Source: Acetatifactor muris (lineage in GTDB: Bacteria > Bacillota > Clostridia > Lachnospirales > Lachnospiraceae). From it: DNA of 64,000 nucleotides. The notes beneath the pieces were generated by a model, which was not told the origin of the DNA, did not search any database, and saw nothing but the letters and a program-made list of their open reading frames with translations. The DNA is taken from positions 39,161 through 103,160 of the forward strand of contig JAMPFR010000003.1 of assembly GCA_023664365.1 (NCBI GenBank), in the 5' to 3' direction. Below are positions 22,609 through 30,603 of this stretch, piece by piece (the stretch's first letter is position 1; every line of letters starts with the position of its first letter). The translations under genes and the position numbers were made by a program.

Positions 22609-22637
22609 GCCCTTTTTTCAGGGCTTTCTTAGTTTTT
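22609..22637 (+). terminator. Original tRNA-Gly terminator, displaced by integration
   Basis: GCCCT (22609-22613) and AGGGC (22620-22624) followed by TTTCTTAGTTTTT. It starts 10 bp after attR and would directly follow the tRNA in the empty site. Confidence 0.6.
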
Positions 22638-22694
22638 ATGGATACCCCGGAAGCAGCCGGAGAAAGAAAGAGGATATAGGGCAGGCAAAAAATC

Positions 22695-22723
22695 TTGTCA
22701 ATATCCGCATGACGTGATATGAT
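22695..22723 (+). promoter_or_regulatory. Promoter of a small RNA
   Basis: TTGTCA (22695-22700), 17-bp spacer, TATGAT (22718-22723). Confidence 0.6.
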
Positions 22724-22729
22724 AGAGAA

Positions 22730-22835
22730 TAAAGAGGGGAAAGCCATAAAAGCGGCTCTACCCTTAATGGCAAGTTACAACCTCTTAACGAGGTCGGCCG
22801 TTGCTATTGGTAGTAGCAGCGGCCTATTTCTTTCC
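22730..22835 (+). ncRNA. Candidate small RNA, antitoxin-like
   Basis: A good promoter is followed about 100 bp later by a terminator-like hairpin (GGCCGTTGCT 22796-22805, AGCAGCGGCC 22815-22824, one G-T pair) and a T-rich end. An internal ACCTC/GAGGT hairpin precedes it. No credible ORF is present. From memory, the layout resembles antisense antitoxin RNAs of holin-like type I toxins in Clostridia; the opposite strand holds a matching toxin-tail remnant. Confidence 0.45.
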
Positions 22836-22893
22836 CTTGAAGATTTTATAAAAATGGAGGGTAAAGCCGCCTTTTGCTCAATGGTTTCCCCAT
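22824..22893 (-). pseudogene. Remnant of a holin-like type I toxin gene
   Basis: On the minus strand the codons before TAG at 22824-22826 read YKIFKGKK, as I recall for the C-terminus of small hydrophobic holin-like toxins (ending CYTIFKGKK). The expected transmembrane part is missing. Weak evidence: short match and reliance on recall. Confidence 0.3.
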
Positions 22894-22959
22894 GTCTGTC
22901 AGCGTATCATATTTGCATATTTCCTGCAATAAGTTTTTGCCGTTGATTTCCGCCTTTTG

Positions 22960-22988
22960 TTGTGTTACGGGAAAATTTATGTTAAAAT
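22960..22988 (+). promoter_or_regulatory. Promoter of the zinc-ribbon protein gene
   Basis: TTGTGT (22960-22965), 17 bp, TAAAAT (22983-22988). Confidence 0.5.
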
Positions 22989-23035
22989 ACTGCCATGCAG
23001 ATTTACATGAAACAGTCTCTGTGGGAGGTATTTAC

Positions 23036-24532
23036 ATGATTTGTCCTGAATGCGGAAAAGAAATATCAGAAAGCGCTCTCTTCTGCAGATACTGCGGAAT
23101 TTCGGTAACGGCGGCCGGAGAACCGGCGGACGCCCCGACAAAATCTTTGCAAAATACGGAAGCTTCGGCCGCCGAAAAATCGACGTCAGGAAAGAAAAGA
23201 CAGGTTCGGCAGGCTTTTGTGTCCCTGCTGCTGTTCTTTATCTTTGCGGGCGGTCTGGCAGTCAGCGGCCGCTTTATGTACAGCGCCTGGCGGGAATACC
23301 ACACCCCTTATCGGGAAGACGTCTTCGCCGCTCTGGATGAAGAGCTTGCAAAAAGGGCAGGCAGCGGACATAAGGTTACTGTGCTGGATGAGCTTCTTAA
23401 GACTAAGGACCAGGAAATCAGGACTCTTGGAGCCAATCTGGCCCGCTATCACCTCCGGCGGGAAAGGGAAATCCTGAACACTGTAACCGACTCTGTGGAA
23501 ATTGACTATGATGCTCTGTTTGCAACGGAATTTTTTTCCTCCGCCTACCTGCAATATATAGAGGACCTTCTGAGCGCCTTTCGGCAGGACGCCCTGACGG
23601 ACAGCTGGCTCTATACTTATTATGACTACTCTGTAAATTACGGTGCAAACGCCCGTATTAATCAGGATTTGTGGTTTTATGCCCATGATGCGGCGGATGA
23701 AAAGTTCAGCGGACTCCTTGACCCCGGACGTTTTTGTGCCAGTGTCTATACCGACACTCTGTCCGAACATTTTGCGCTGAACGAACACCTGTATGTCACC
23801 GGACTGGATCTGCTGGCTATTCTGGGAATCCCCGGCTATATTCTGGATGACGCGGTATTCGTAAAAGCATACGGCGGCAGCCTCTATCCGGCTGAGATGG
23901 AGGTTCCCGGCTGGAGTCAGCAGGATTATAATGATTTCTGGGAATCCGCAGGCAGTCCTTCCGATTCCGCTTATGCATTCTGGACGGACTACGGCCTGTC
24001 CGCCCCGGATTTTGATATTGACTGGGACGCTCTGGTAGACGAGCCCGCCTACTACAAAGCCTATGAAACATTTATGGATACCGTGGCCCCCGGCCTGGAA
24101 CGTTATGATATGGTACAGTATTTTCCGGATGATGATTACTACGGAGGCGTCCGCTATGAACTGTCCGGAACCGAGGCTTCCCTGCGGAAAATTGCCGCCG
24201 CCTACATTACGGCCCATCCCGACTTCCTGGAGGAACTGGGCATCAATACGGAAGCCCTGCCCTCCTCTTATGATGACCTGATTGCCGAAGCAGAGCTTCA
24301 GCTGGCAGAACTGACGGATACCGCCGACGATCTGACCTTGCAAAAAAACGAAGCCGAATGGCTGCGGGACAGCAAAGCCTTCTTTCTGCAGCAGCGGGAA
24401 ACTCTGCTTGCCATGGAGACACGGCACAGGGAGCTTGCAATCCGTGCTCTTTGGATTTTCGCTCTGATTATAGTGTTTCTGTTCCTTATGGCAGCCGTCA
24501 GCCTGCGCCGATTTATCCGTGCCTTACGGTGA
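23036..24532 (+). CDS. Zinc-ribbon membrane protein of unknown function
   Basis: A 498-residue protein. The N-terminus has a zinc ribbon (MICPECGKEISESALFCRYCG), a linker, then a span (FVSLLLFFIFAGGLAVSGRFMYS) at about 62-84. A long extracytoplasmic region rich in Asp, Tyr and Trp follows, then a second span at the end (LWIFALIIVFLFLMAAVSL). GGGAGG precedes the ATG at 23036; earlier in-frame codons are in non-coding sequence. Such ribbon-plus-membrane proteins are common in Clostridia; function unknown. Its end overlaps the convergent cellulase gene by 9 bp. Confidence 0.75.
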   Translation: MICPECGKEISESALFCRYCGISVTAAGEPADAPTKSLQNTEASAAEKSTSGKKRQVRQAFVSLLLFFIFAGGLAVSGRFMYSAWREYHTPYREDVFAALDEELAKRAGSGHKVTVLDELLKTKDQEIRTLGANLARYHLRREREILNTVTDSVEIDYDALFATEFFSSAYLQYIEDLLSAFRQDALTDSWLYTYYDYSVNYGANARINQDLWFYAHDAADEKFSGLLDPGRFCASVYTDTLSEHFALNEHLYVTGLDLLAILGIPGYILDDAVFVKAYGGSLYPAEMEVPGWSQQDYNDFWESAGSPSDSAYAFWTDYGLSAPDFDIDWDALVDEPAYYKAYETFMDTVAPGLERYDMVQYFPDDDYYGGVRYELSGTEASLRKIAAAYITAHPDFLEELGINTEALPSSYDDLIAEAELQLAELTDTADDLTLQKNEAEWLRDSKAFFLQQRETLLAMETRHRELAIRALWIFALIIVFLFLMAAVSLRRFIRALR

Positions 24533-26230
24533 AAGATTCCCGCTGCCGCTGACAATAAAGCCTATATTTTCAGCGGTACCGCCATTTTCCAGCTGTCCGT
24601 TATAATCCACCGAAGAAATATGCAGCGTGCTGCCCTCCAGGGTAAAGACGCCGTTCCAGGAATCGGACAGCTCCGGCGTTTCATTAAATACAATGTCCGC
24701 CTGCCAGCCGTTCAGGCTTACGCCCGAAACATTCTCCACCGTCATTTCGTACTGGTAAAAGTGCTTTCCCTCCGATTCCCAGCTGTTGACTACCTGAAAA
24801 GTAATATTCAAATCCCCCGTGGAAACTGTTGACCCGCCCGGCTGCCCCTGACTATCCCGGGACGGATTCTCCCGGTCGTTTCCCGGCTGACTCTGGGACT
24901 GGCCTCCCCGGTCGTTTCCCGGCTGACTCTGGGACTGGCCTCCCTGGCCCATGCCCTGCAGACTCCCCAACAGGCCGCCTCCCCGGGTACTGCCATCGGT
25001 CAGCACCCCGTACAGCCATTTTCCCGTACTGCTCAAATCATCCTCCGTAAGCCCGCTGAGCTTACTGCAGGAACTGCTGATAAGAGCCGCCGTCTCATTT
25101 TTATTGGACAGGCTCCAGGCCACATAGCTGATTCCGTATCTGTCCATGGTTTCCACCCAGGCCGCCGCCTGCGCTTCGTCAATGCCGCCGTTTCCGCTGG
25201 CGTCGCAGATACTGTATTCCGATACAAATATGGGCAGTCCTGCGTCCCGGGCAGCGGTCATGGTCTGCCGGAGGCTTTCCTTGTGAGTGGCTGCATAGAA
25301 ATGCAGGGTATACATGATATTGTCCCATCCCGTAATCGGGTCTGCCGCCGCCTGATCCACATACTGACACCAGTTGGGCGTTCCCACCAGAATCACCGCA
25401 TCTTCATCATTCTCCCGGATAACGGGAATAATCTCCTCCGCATACTCCTTCACCCTGCTCCAGCTTGTGCCGCCGTTGGGCTCGTTACAGATCTCATATA
25501 GAATGTTATCCCTGTCTGCATACTCCGCGGACATTTCCCCGAAAAATTTCTTTGCTTCTTCCTTATAAGTGTTGGGATCCCCATCCGACAAAATATGCCA
25601 GTCGATGATCACATACATATCCGCGCCGGAGGCATACTCCACCCCATTCCTTATCAGCTGCTTCAGCTGTTCCTTATCACCGCCGGAACAATAGCCGCCG
25701 GACTCCGCAGTGTACATAGCCAGCCGGACCACATTCACATTCCACTGCTCATGCAGTTCCCTGAAAAGCGCCTCATTTACATAATCGGGGAACCATGCAA
25801 TACCATGGGTGCTGACTCCCCGAAGCTGTATGGGATTCCCCCGGCTGTCACAGAGATCGGCGCCGATTACCTGCAGCGGCCCGGCTGCCCGGCCCTCTGC
25901 CTCCTCCTGACTCCGGCTTTCTTCCTGCTTCAGACTCTCCAGCTCCTTTGCGTGCTCCGATTCCGCTCTTTTCACATCCTCCTGATGCTTCCCCTGCAGG
26001 CCCGCTTCCGCCTCATCCGACGCCCCGGACTCCTCCCGGCTCTCCCCGGGACGGGACTCTTTTTCCCCTTTTTCCGTTGATGCCCGCTTCCGTTCCGCTT
26101 CTCCCGAGGCATCAGAGATGATTTCTGATGCCCCTGCTGCTTTCAGAATGAAAAAAGTACCAACGGCAGCCAAAACCACCAAAAGGACTCCCCCCGCAAT
26201 TATGGCAAGCTTCTTCTTTTTCCCCTTCAT
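24524..26230 (-). CDS. Membrane-anchored GH5 cellulase with CBM2-like module
   Basis: A 568-residue protein. Residues 7-30 are an uncleaved-looking span, then a charged linker to about 115. The GH5 (subfamily 2-like) catalytic domain spans about 118-410: LRGVSTHGIAWFPDYVN, acid/base Glu in ILYEICNEPNG, nucleophile Glu in PIFVSEYSICD. A Gln/Ser/Gly linker contains a 12-residue tandem repeat (36 bp units at 24872-24907 and 24908-24943). The C-terminal about 100 residues resemble CBM2 (ITFQVVNSWESEGKHFYQYEMTVENVSG). It hydrolyses beta-1,4-glucans at the cell surface. Starts in a 4-bp overlap with the MATE gene. Confidence 0.88.
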   Translation of the reverse strand: MKGKKKKLAIIAGGVLLVVLAAVGTFFILKAAGASEIISDASGEAERKRASTEKGEKESRPGESREESGASDEAEAGLQGKHQEDVKRAESEHAKELESLKQEESRSQEEAEGRAAGPLQVIGADLCDSRGNPIQLRGVSTHGIAWFPDYVNEALFRELHEQWNVNVVRLAMYTAESGGYCSGGDKEQLKQLIRNGVEYASGADMYVIIDWHILSDGDPNTYKEEAKKFFGEMSAEYADRDNILYEICNEPNGGTSWSRVKEYAEEIIPVIRENDEDAVILVGTPNWCQYVDQAAADPITGWDNIMYTLHFYAATHKESLRQTMTAARDAGLPIFVSEYSICDASGNGGIDEAQAAAWVETMDRYGISYVAWSLSNKNETAALISSSCSKLSGLTEDDLSSTGKWLYGVLTDGSTRGGGLLGSLQGMGQGGQSQSQPGNDRGGQSQSQPGNDRENPSRDSQGQPGGSTVSTGDLNITFQVVNSWESEGKHFYQYEMTVENVSGVSLNGWQADIVFNETPELSDSWNGVFTLEGSTLHISSVDYNGQLENGGTAENIGFIVSGSGNLSP

Positions 26231-27615
26231 ATTCCTTCCACCCTTTCTTCCGTCTGCTTTTTAAAGCTCCGGAACATCCTTATCAGCACAATTACCGCCG
26301 CTGCCGCAAGAATTATCTCCGCCACTGTCTGGGCGTAGGCAAGCCCATACAGCGGAAACAGTCTGTTAAGCAGATACAGTGCCGGTATTTCCAACACAAT
26401 CTTACGCATCACCGCAAATATCAGAGACTTTCTGCCCATACCGCAGGCCTGGAAAACACCTACTGCCAGGAAATCCGTGGCAAGGAAGGGCGTTGCAAGG
26501 CATAATCCCCTCAGGAAGCGGGAGCCGTAGCTTATGATAATCTCATTCTTCATAAACAGGGACACCAGCATTTCAGCGCCCGTATAGTACCCCAGAGCAG
26601 CCGCCGAAAGGAATCCAACCGTCAGCTTTGCGGAAAACAGCAGCGTCTTCTTCATGCGCTCATAATTTCCCGCCGCAAAATTATAGCTGATCAGCGGCAT
26701 AATTCCCTGGGAAAGCCCCATGGCAACATACATGGGAATCATGTTTATTTTCTGCGATATGCCCATAGCCGCCACAGCGTCTGAGGAAAAGGCCGCCGTA
26801 AAATTGTTCAATACAGTCATTCCCGTCACATTTAACAGATTCTGTATGGCTGCCGGGATGCCCACGCCGCAGACTCCCAGAACGATTGCCCTTCGGAAGC
26901 CGAAATATTTCGGATGAATGCAGACATAAGTGCGGCCCCGCCTGACATACAGCAATACAAAGAAATACAGACAGGCTATACAGTTGGAAATAAAGGTGGC
27001 GCACCCCGCGCCTGCCGCCCCCATATTCAGGAACTCCGGCAGGATGAAAAGGGGATCCAGGGCAATATTGAGAAGGCACCCGCTCATGGTGCCGATGCTG
27101 GCATGGAACGCTCCGCCCTCCGCCCGGACAAGATACCCCAGCACCACGTTCAGTATGGCGGGCACCGCCCCGCAGGTGACGGTCCAAAACAGATAGCTTC
27201 CTGTCTGGGAAGCATTTTCCGGAGCCGTTCCCAGCAGCGCCAGAAGCGGCCCCTTAAAAACGGTACAGCCCAGGGCAAAGAAAATACTGCAGGCCAGCGC
27301 GCTGTAAAATCCAAAGGCTGAGCTTCGGTACACGGTCTCATTATCCTTTGTTCCCAGCGCCCGGCTCATCATGCTGGAAGCGCCTACGCCGAACAGGTTA
27401 TTCACTGCGTTAAAGGCCAGCAGCACCGGCGCCGCCAGGGTCACCGCCGCATTTTGTATGGGATCATTCAGTTTTCCCACAAAGTAAGTATCTGCAAGAT
27501 TGTACAGCATTGTCACAAGGCAGCCCAGCACCGTGGGTACAGCCAGCTTCATCACCGCCCTTGGAACAGGCATCTCTTCAAACAGTTGCGCTTTACTCTT
27601 ATCATCCATTTTCAT
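26227..27615 (-). CDS. MATE-family efflux transporter
   Basis: A 462-residue protein with about 12 membrane spans: AVPTVLGCLVTMLYNLADTYFVGKL, NLFGVGASSMMSRALG and the internal repeat IPAAIQNLLNVTGMTVLNNF are typical of MATE drug/sodium antiporters. Start 27615 (MKMDDKSK) has GGGAG 9 bp upstream; that site is inside the right arm of a 9-bp hairpin (27623-27654). Substrate unknown. Confidence 0.92.
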   Translation of the reverse strand: MKMDDKSKAQLFEEMPVPRAVMKLAVPTVLGCLVTMLYNLADTYFVGKLNDPIQNAAVTLAAPVLLAFNAVNNLFGVGASSMMSRALGTKDNETVYRSSAFGFYSALACSIFFALGCTVFKGPLLALLGTAPENASQTGSYLFWTVTCGAVPAILNVVLGYLVRAEGGAFHASIGTMSGCLLNIALDPLFILPEFLNMGAAGAGCATFISNCIACLYFFVLLYVRRGRTYVCIHPKYFGFRRAIVLGVCGVGIPAAIQNLLNVTGMTVLNNFTAAFSSDAVAAMGISQKINMIPMYVAMGLSQGIMPLISYNFAAGNYERMKKTLLFSAKLTVGFLSAAALGYYTGAEMLVSLFMKNEIIISYGSRFLRGLCLATPFLATDFLAVGVFQACGMGRKSLIFAVMRKIVLEIPALYLLNRLFPLYGLAYAQTVAEIILAAAAVIVLIRMFRSFKKQTEERVEGI

Positions 27616-27622
27616 CAAATAA

Positions 27623-27654
27623 TCTCCCAAACGGCATTTACGCCCTTTGGGAGA
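27623..27654 (-). promoter_or_regulatory. Hairpin enclosing the MATE ribosome binding site
   Basis: Arms TCTCCCAAA and TTTGGGAGA, 9 bp, 14-nt loop. The right arm on the transcript (TTTGGGAGA) contains the GGGAG Shine-Dalgarno, which would be masked when folded. Confidence 0.5.
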
Positions 27655-27669
27655 CCCTTTCCGCTTTTA

Positions 27670-28767
27670 CTACTCAATAATAATGTTTGCACAGCTCACA
27701 TCCAGCGCCAGATCCAGTACCCTTCCCGCCGACAGCGTTACCACCTTGGGCCTTGTGGGATAATCGATATTATTCTCCACTACCTTGGCCGCCTCGCCGG
27801 TGCTTAAGGCTACAACGGAATCCACCGGGTACAGAATCACGCTCTTTAAAAACATTTTTATTACATTTACATCCAGGTCTTCGGTCATGGCCATAATCAT
27901 CTCCACCGCATCCCGGGGCGAAAAGCCTTTTTTATAGGGGCGCTCCGTCACAAGGGCGTCATAGATGTCCGCCACTGCAAGGATTTTCGCATAGGGACTG
28001 ATTTTGGCGGCAGGAAGCGCCAGAGGATAACCGTTTCCTCCCATCTTCTCATGATGCTGCAGCACACCCATCAGGATTTCCGGCGCAATATCCGGCTTAT
28101 CCTTCAGCAGATTATAGCCCCTGGCAGGATGGGTCTTCATCACCTCAAATTCCTCATCGGTAAGCCTTGCAGGCTTATTCAGTATCTCATTTGGTATCTC
28201 CGACTTTCCCAGATCATGAAGCAGCCCCGAAATGCCAATCTGATGTATATCCTTTTCGGGCATTCCGCTCTGACGGGCAATAATCATGGCAATGGACGCC
28301 ACGTCAACACAATGCTTGAAGGTATACTCGTCGCTCACCTTCAGCGCGTCAATATTCACCGCCACGGCGTCATTCTCCGTGATGGTCTTCATCAGCTCGC
28401 CGGAAATGCTTCTTGCAGCATCCATGAACCCGGCGTCCTTCGGATTGTTGAACATAAACTGCATACCTGTGGCAACCCGGGCCTTCACGCTCTCAGACAG
28501 CTGCATCTTTGTCCGGTCCGTTTTTTTCAGTTTTTCAATGGTCTGCAGGGTCTCCGGAGAAATCTCAATATCCCCCGACAGCGGCTCCTCCTCGCCCTCC
28601 CTGATATAGACTCCCGTTATCTTTAATTTCCGGAGTCCCTCAATGATATAATCATCCAGGGGAGTCTTCCGCGCCACCAGAACACGCCCTGTCCCGTCAA
28701 TAATGGACTGGTCAATCACCATGCCGCTTTCCAGCAGCCTTGTACTTATGTATCTTCGCTTTATCAA
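27670..28767 (-). CDS. HD-GYP domain phosphodiesterase
   Basis: A 365-residue protein with an N-terminal module of about 120 residues and an HD-GYP domain: HDLGK (HD pair), HPARGYNLL, HHEKMGGNGYP (family HHExxxGxGYP) and DIYDALVTERPYK. These enzymes hydrolyse cyclic di-GMP. The third motif keeps the GYP, so activity is expected. The start is TTG at 28767 with GAGGAGG 11 bp upstream. Pairs functionally with the GGDEF gene at 36983. Confidence 0.9.
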   Translation of the reverse strand: MIKRRYISTRLLESGMVIDQSIIDGTGRVLVARKTPLDDYIIEGLRKLKITGVYIREGEEEPLSGDIEISPETLQTIEKLKKTDRTKMQLSESVKARVATGMQFMFNNPKDAGFMDAARSISGELMKTITENDAVAVNIDALKVSDEYTFKHCVDVASIAMIIARQSGMPEKDIHQIGISGLLHDLGKSEIPNEILNKPARLTDEEFEVMKTHPARGYNLLKDKPDIAPEILMGVLQHHEKMGGNGYPLALPAAKISPYAKILAVADIYDALVTERPYKKGFSPRDAVEMIMAMTEDLDVNVIKMFLKSVILYPVDSVVALSTGEAAKVVENNIDYPTRPKVVTLSAGRVLDLALDVSCANIIIE

Positions 28768-28797
28768 TAGTGGATTTGCCTCCTCTGCGGCAGATTC

Positions 28798-30135
28798 TTA
28801 CTCCTCAATCTTATCCGCATACTTAATTCTGTATATCCTCCGAAGGGCGTCATCAATGCGCTCCTCGGAAATCGTGCCGTCCTGAACGGCCTGGAGGACG
28901 CCGTTGTATGCCTTTTCAAAATCCTCCGGCATATAAAGCATATCGCAGCCCGCCTTCAATGCCATAATTGCCGCTTCCTCTGAACTATTATAATCGGAGA
29001 TTGCCGCCATGTCCAGCGAATCGGAAATAATTACTCCCTCAAAACCCATTTCTTCCCGCAGAATGTCCGTAACCACTTTTGCAGAGAAGACACAGGGCTC
29101 ATTGTTCCCTGTCAGGCCGGGAGCCGCCACGCTGCTGACCATAATCATATCGGCGCCGGCAGCAATTACCGCCTGAAATGCCGGAAACTCCTCGCTCCTG
29201 AACTGCTCCTCCGTCCTCTCCGTGCCCGCCAGACCCGCCTCCGGGTTTTCCGCAGTACTGCCCACTCCCGGGAAATACTTTACGCAGGCCGTCACATCCT
29301 GACTCTGCAGTCCCTGCACGGCAGAAGAAGCCATAGAACCGCTCAACACGCCGCCCGCACCAAAGGACCGCTCTCCCAGCCAGCTGTTATCCGTTACGGC
29401 CGGATCCGCTACCGGTCCAAGGTTCAAGTTGATTCCTACTCCGGAAAGATTTGTTCCCAGCGTAACCCCGGCCTGATATGCGGCGTCTGTATCCCCGGAC
29501 TGCCCAATGGTCTTTGGATCGTCCACTTTGGTCCCGATTCCCGCATTGGCCACTGTGGAGCGTTTCCCGCCCTCTTCCTCCACTGCAAGGAAAATGGGAT
29601 ACTTGGTATATAAACTTGTATTTTCCAGCATTTCCTTAAACTGCTCTTCCGACTTTACGTTCTTTGCGGCATAGACAATACCGCCCACCGCATATCGGTT
29701 CAGCGCGTCCTTTGTTCCCTCGCCCGCCTTCACGGCAGTGCCTACCCCGGTTATAGACTCCGGCGTTACAATAAACAGGCCTGCCACCTTGTCCTCAAGG
29801 GGCATTACTTCTATCAGAGAATCCACAATCTCATCCAGCCTCTGTTCGGGAGTCAGCTCCGGCACCGGCTCCGGCGTTGATTCCGCAGGCAGATCCGACT
29901 CAGACGGCGGTGATGGAAGATCCGGCTCCGACGCCAGAAAGTCATCCAGTACGGCCTGACTGTTTTTCTGATCCTCCTTCTGCGCCTGCCTGCTCTCCGT
30001 AATCTGCCGTGCTCCGAACACCACTCCCACTGCCCCTGCGGCTATCAACAGCATTACCGCCATATAGGAAACTATCTGATTTCTGATTCTTCTTTTACGT
30101 CTCGCTTCTCTCTTTTCCTGCTGTTTGTCATCCAT
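28798..30135 (-). CDS. NagZ-like GH3 family protein, catalytic loop altered
   Basis: A 445-residue exported or anchored protein: cytoplasmic basic start, span (IVSYMAVMLLIAAGAVGVVFG), Pro/Glu linker, then a GH3 domain (GGIVYAAKNVKSEEQF, LAVEEEGG, LNLGPVADP, nucleophile Asp in VIISDSLDM). In NagZ enzymes the acid/base sits in KHFPGHGDT; here the same place reads KYFPGVGST, so the key His (and Asp) are absent. Either another residue serves or the protein binds without hydrolysis. Start 30135 was chosen for AAGGAG 6 bp upstream; a GTG at 30156 is possible. Confidence 0.82.
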   Translation of the reverse strand: MDDKQQEKREARRKRRIRNQIVSYMAVMLLIAAGAVGVVFGARQITESRQAQKEDQKNSQAVLDDFLASEPDLPSPPSESDLPAESTPEPVPELTPEQRLDEIVDSLIEVMPLEDKVAGLFIVTPESITGVGTAVKAGEGTKDALNRYAVGGIVYAAKNVKSEEQFKEMLENTSLYTKYPIFLAVEEEGGKRSTVANAGIGTKVDDPKTIGQSGDTDAAYQAGVTLGTNLSGVGINLNLGPVADPAVTDNSWLGERSFGAGGVLSGSMASSAVQGLQSQDVTACVKYFPGVGSTAENPEAGLAGTERTEEQFRSEEFPAFQAVIAAGADMIMVSSVAAPGLTGNNEPCVFSAKVVTDILREEMGFEGVIISDSLDMAAISDYNSSEEAAIMALKAGCDMLYMPEDFEKAYNGVLQAVQDGTISEERIDDALRRIYRIKYADKIEE

Positions 30136-30225
30136 GGCCTTCTCCTTATGTTTCACTCCTGCATCCTGTCATGTCTCCGGGCAGGAAACCGCTTCACAGA
30201 CCCGCACCTTCCCCCGGTCAATAAA

Positions 30226-30298
30226 CTCGCGGCATTTGCCAAATGTCCGAACCGGCTTATCGTCTGCTTTCAGACACATTTTGCCCGCGGGAATAAAA
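30226..30298 (+). repeat. Dispersed repeat, copy R2
   Basis: Begins CTCGCGGCATTTGCCAAATG and ends ACATTTTGCCCGCGGGAATA, the two end modules shared with copies at 50359-50476, 54863-54917 and 60045-60170. Confidence 0.6.
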
Positions 30299-30303
30299 CA
30301 ACA

Positions 30304-30333
30304 TAAGGAAACGAATGTTACTTCGTTTCCTTA
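30304..30333 (-). terminator. Hairpin after the aspartokinase operon
   Basis: Arms TAAGGAAACGAA (30304-30315) and TTCGTTTCCTTA (30322-30333), 12 bp, 6-nt loop, followed on the minus strand by TGTTGTTTTATT. Confidence 0.6.
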
Positions 30334-30412
30334 TAAAAATTTCATCTTTTGTACTTTTGAATTCTTCTGTGCTTCAAACTTCTTTTGTATTCCGGTTTCG
30401 TTTGTATTTTTG

Positions 30413-30516
30413 CTTTTTATCTTTTGTATCTTGCTTTTTTATCTTTTGTACTTTTGTTTTTTATCTTTTGTATCTTTTGTTTTTTTATCTTTTGTATGTT
30501 TGCTTTTTATCTTCTG
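30413..30516. repeat. Pyrimidine-rich minisatellite
   Basis: About five tandem units of 21-24 bp built on TTTTTATCTTTTGTATC, with drifting T-tract lengths. The plus strand is almost purine-free, the minus strand purine-rich. Together with R2 and the hairpin it fills the 468-bp gap between the GH3 and aspartokinase genes; no gene is credible there. Confidence 0.8.
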
Positions 30517-30603
30517 TCTGTCAGCTGACACTGCTCAACTGATATCTTCATTATATTTATCTTCACGACAAATGTCAACAGCAAACAGCGAATTGTTACA
30601 ATT

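Noticed and set aside
22719-22946. 75-codon plus-strand frame after attR
   Set aside because: Its start is inside the -10 of a promoter and it spans a terminator hairpin; a small RNA explains the region better.
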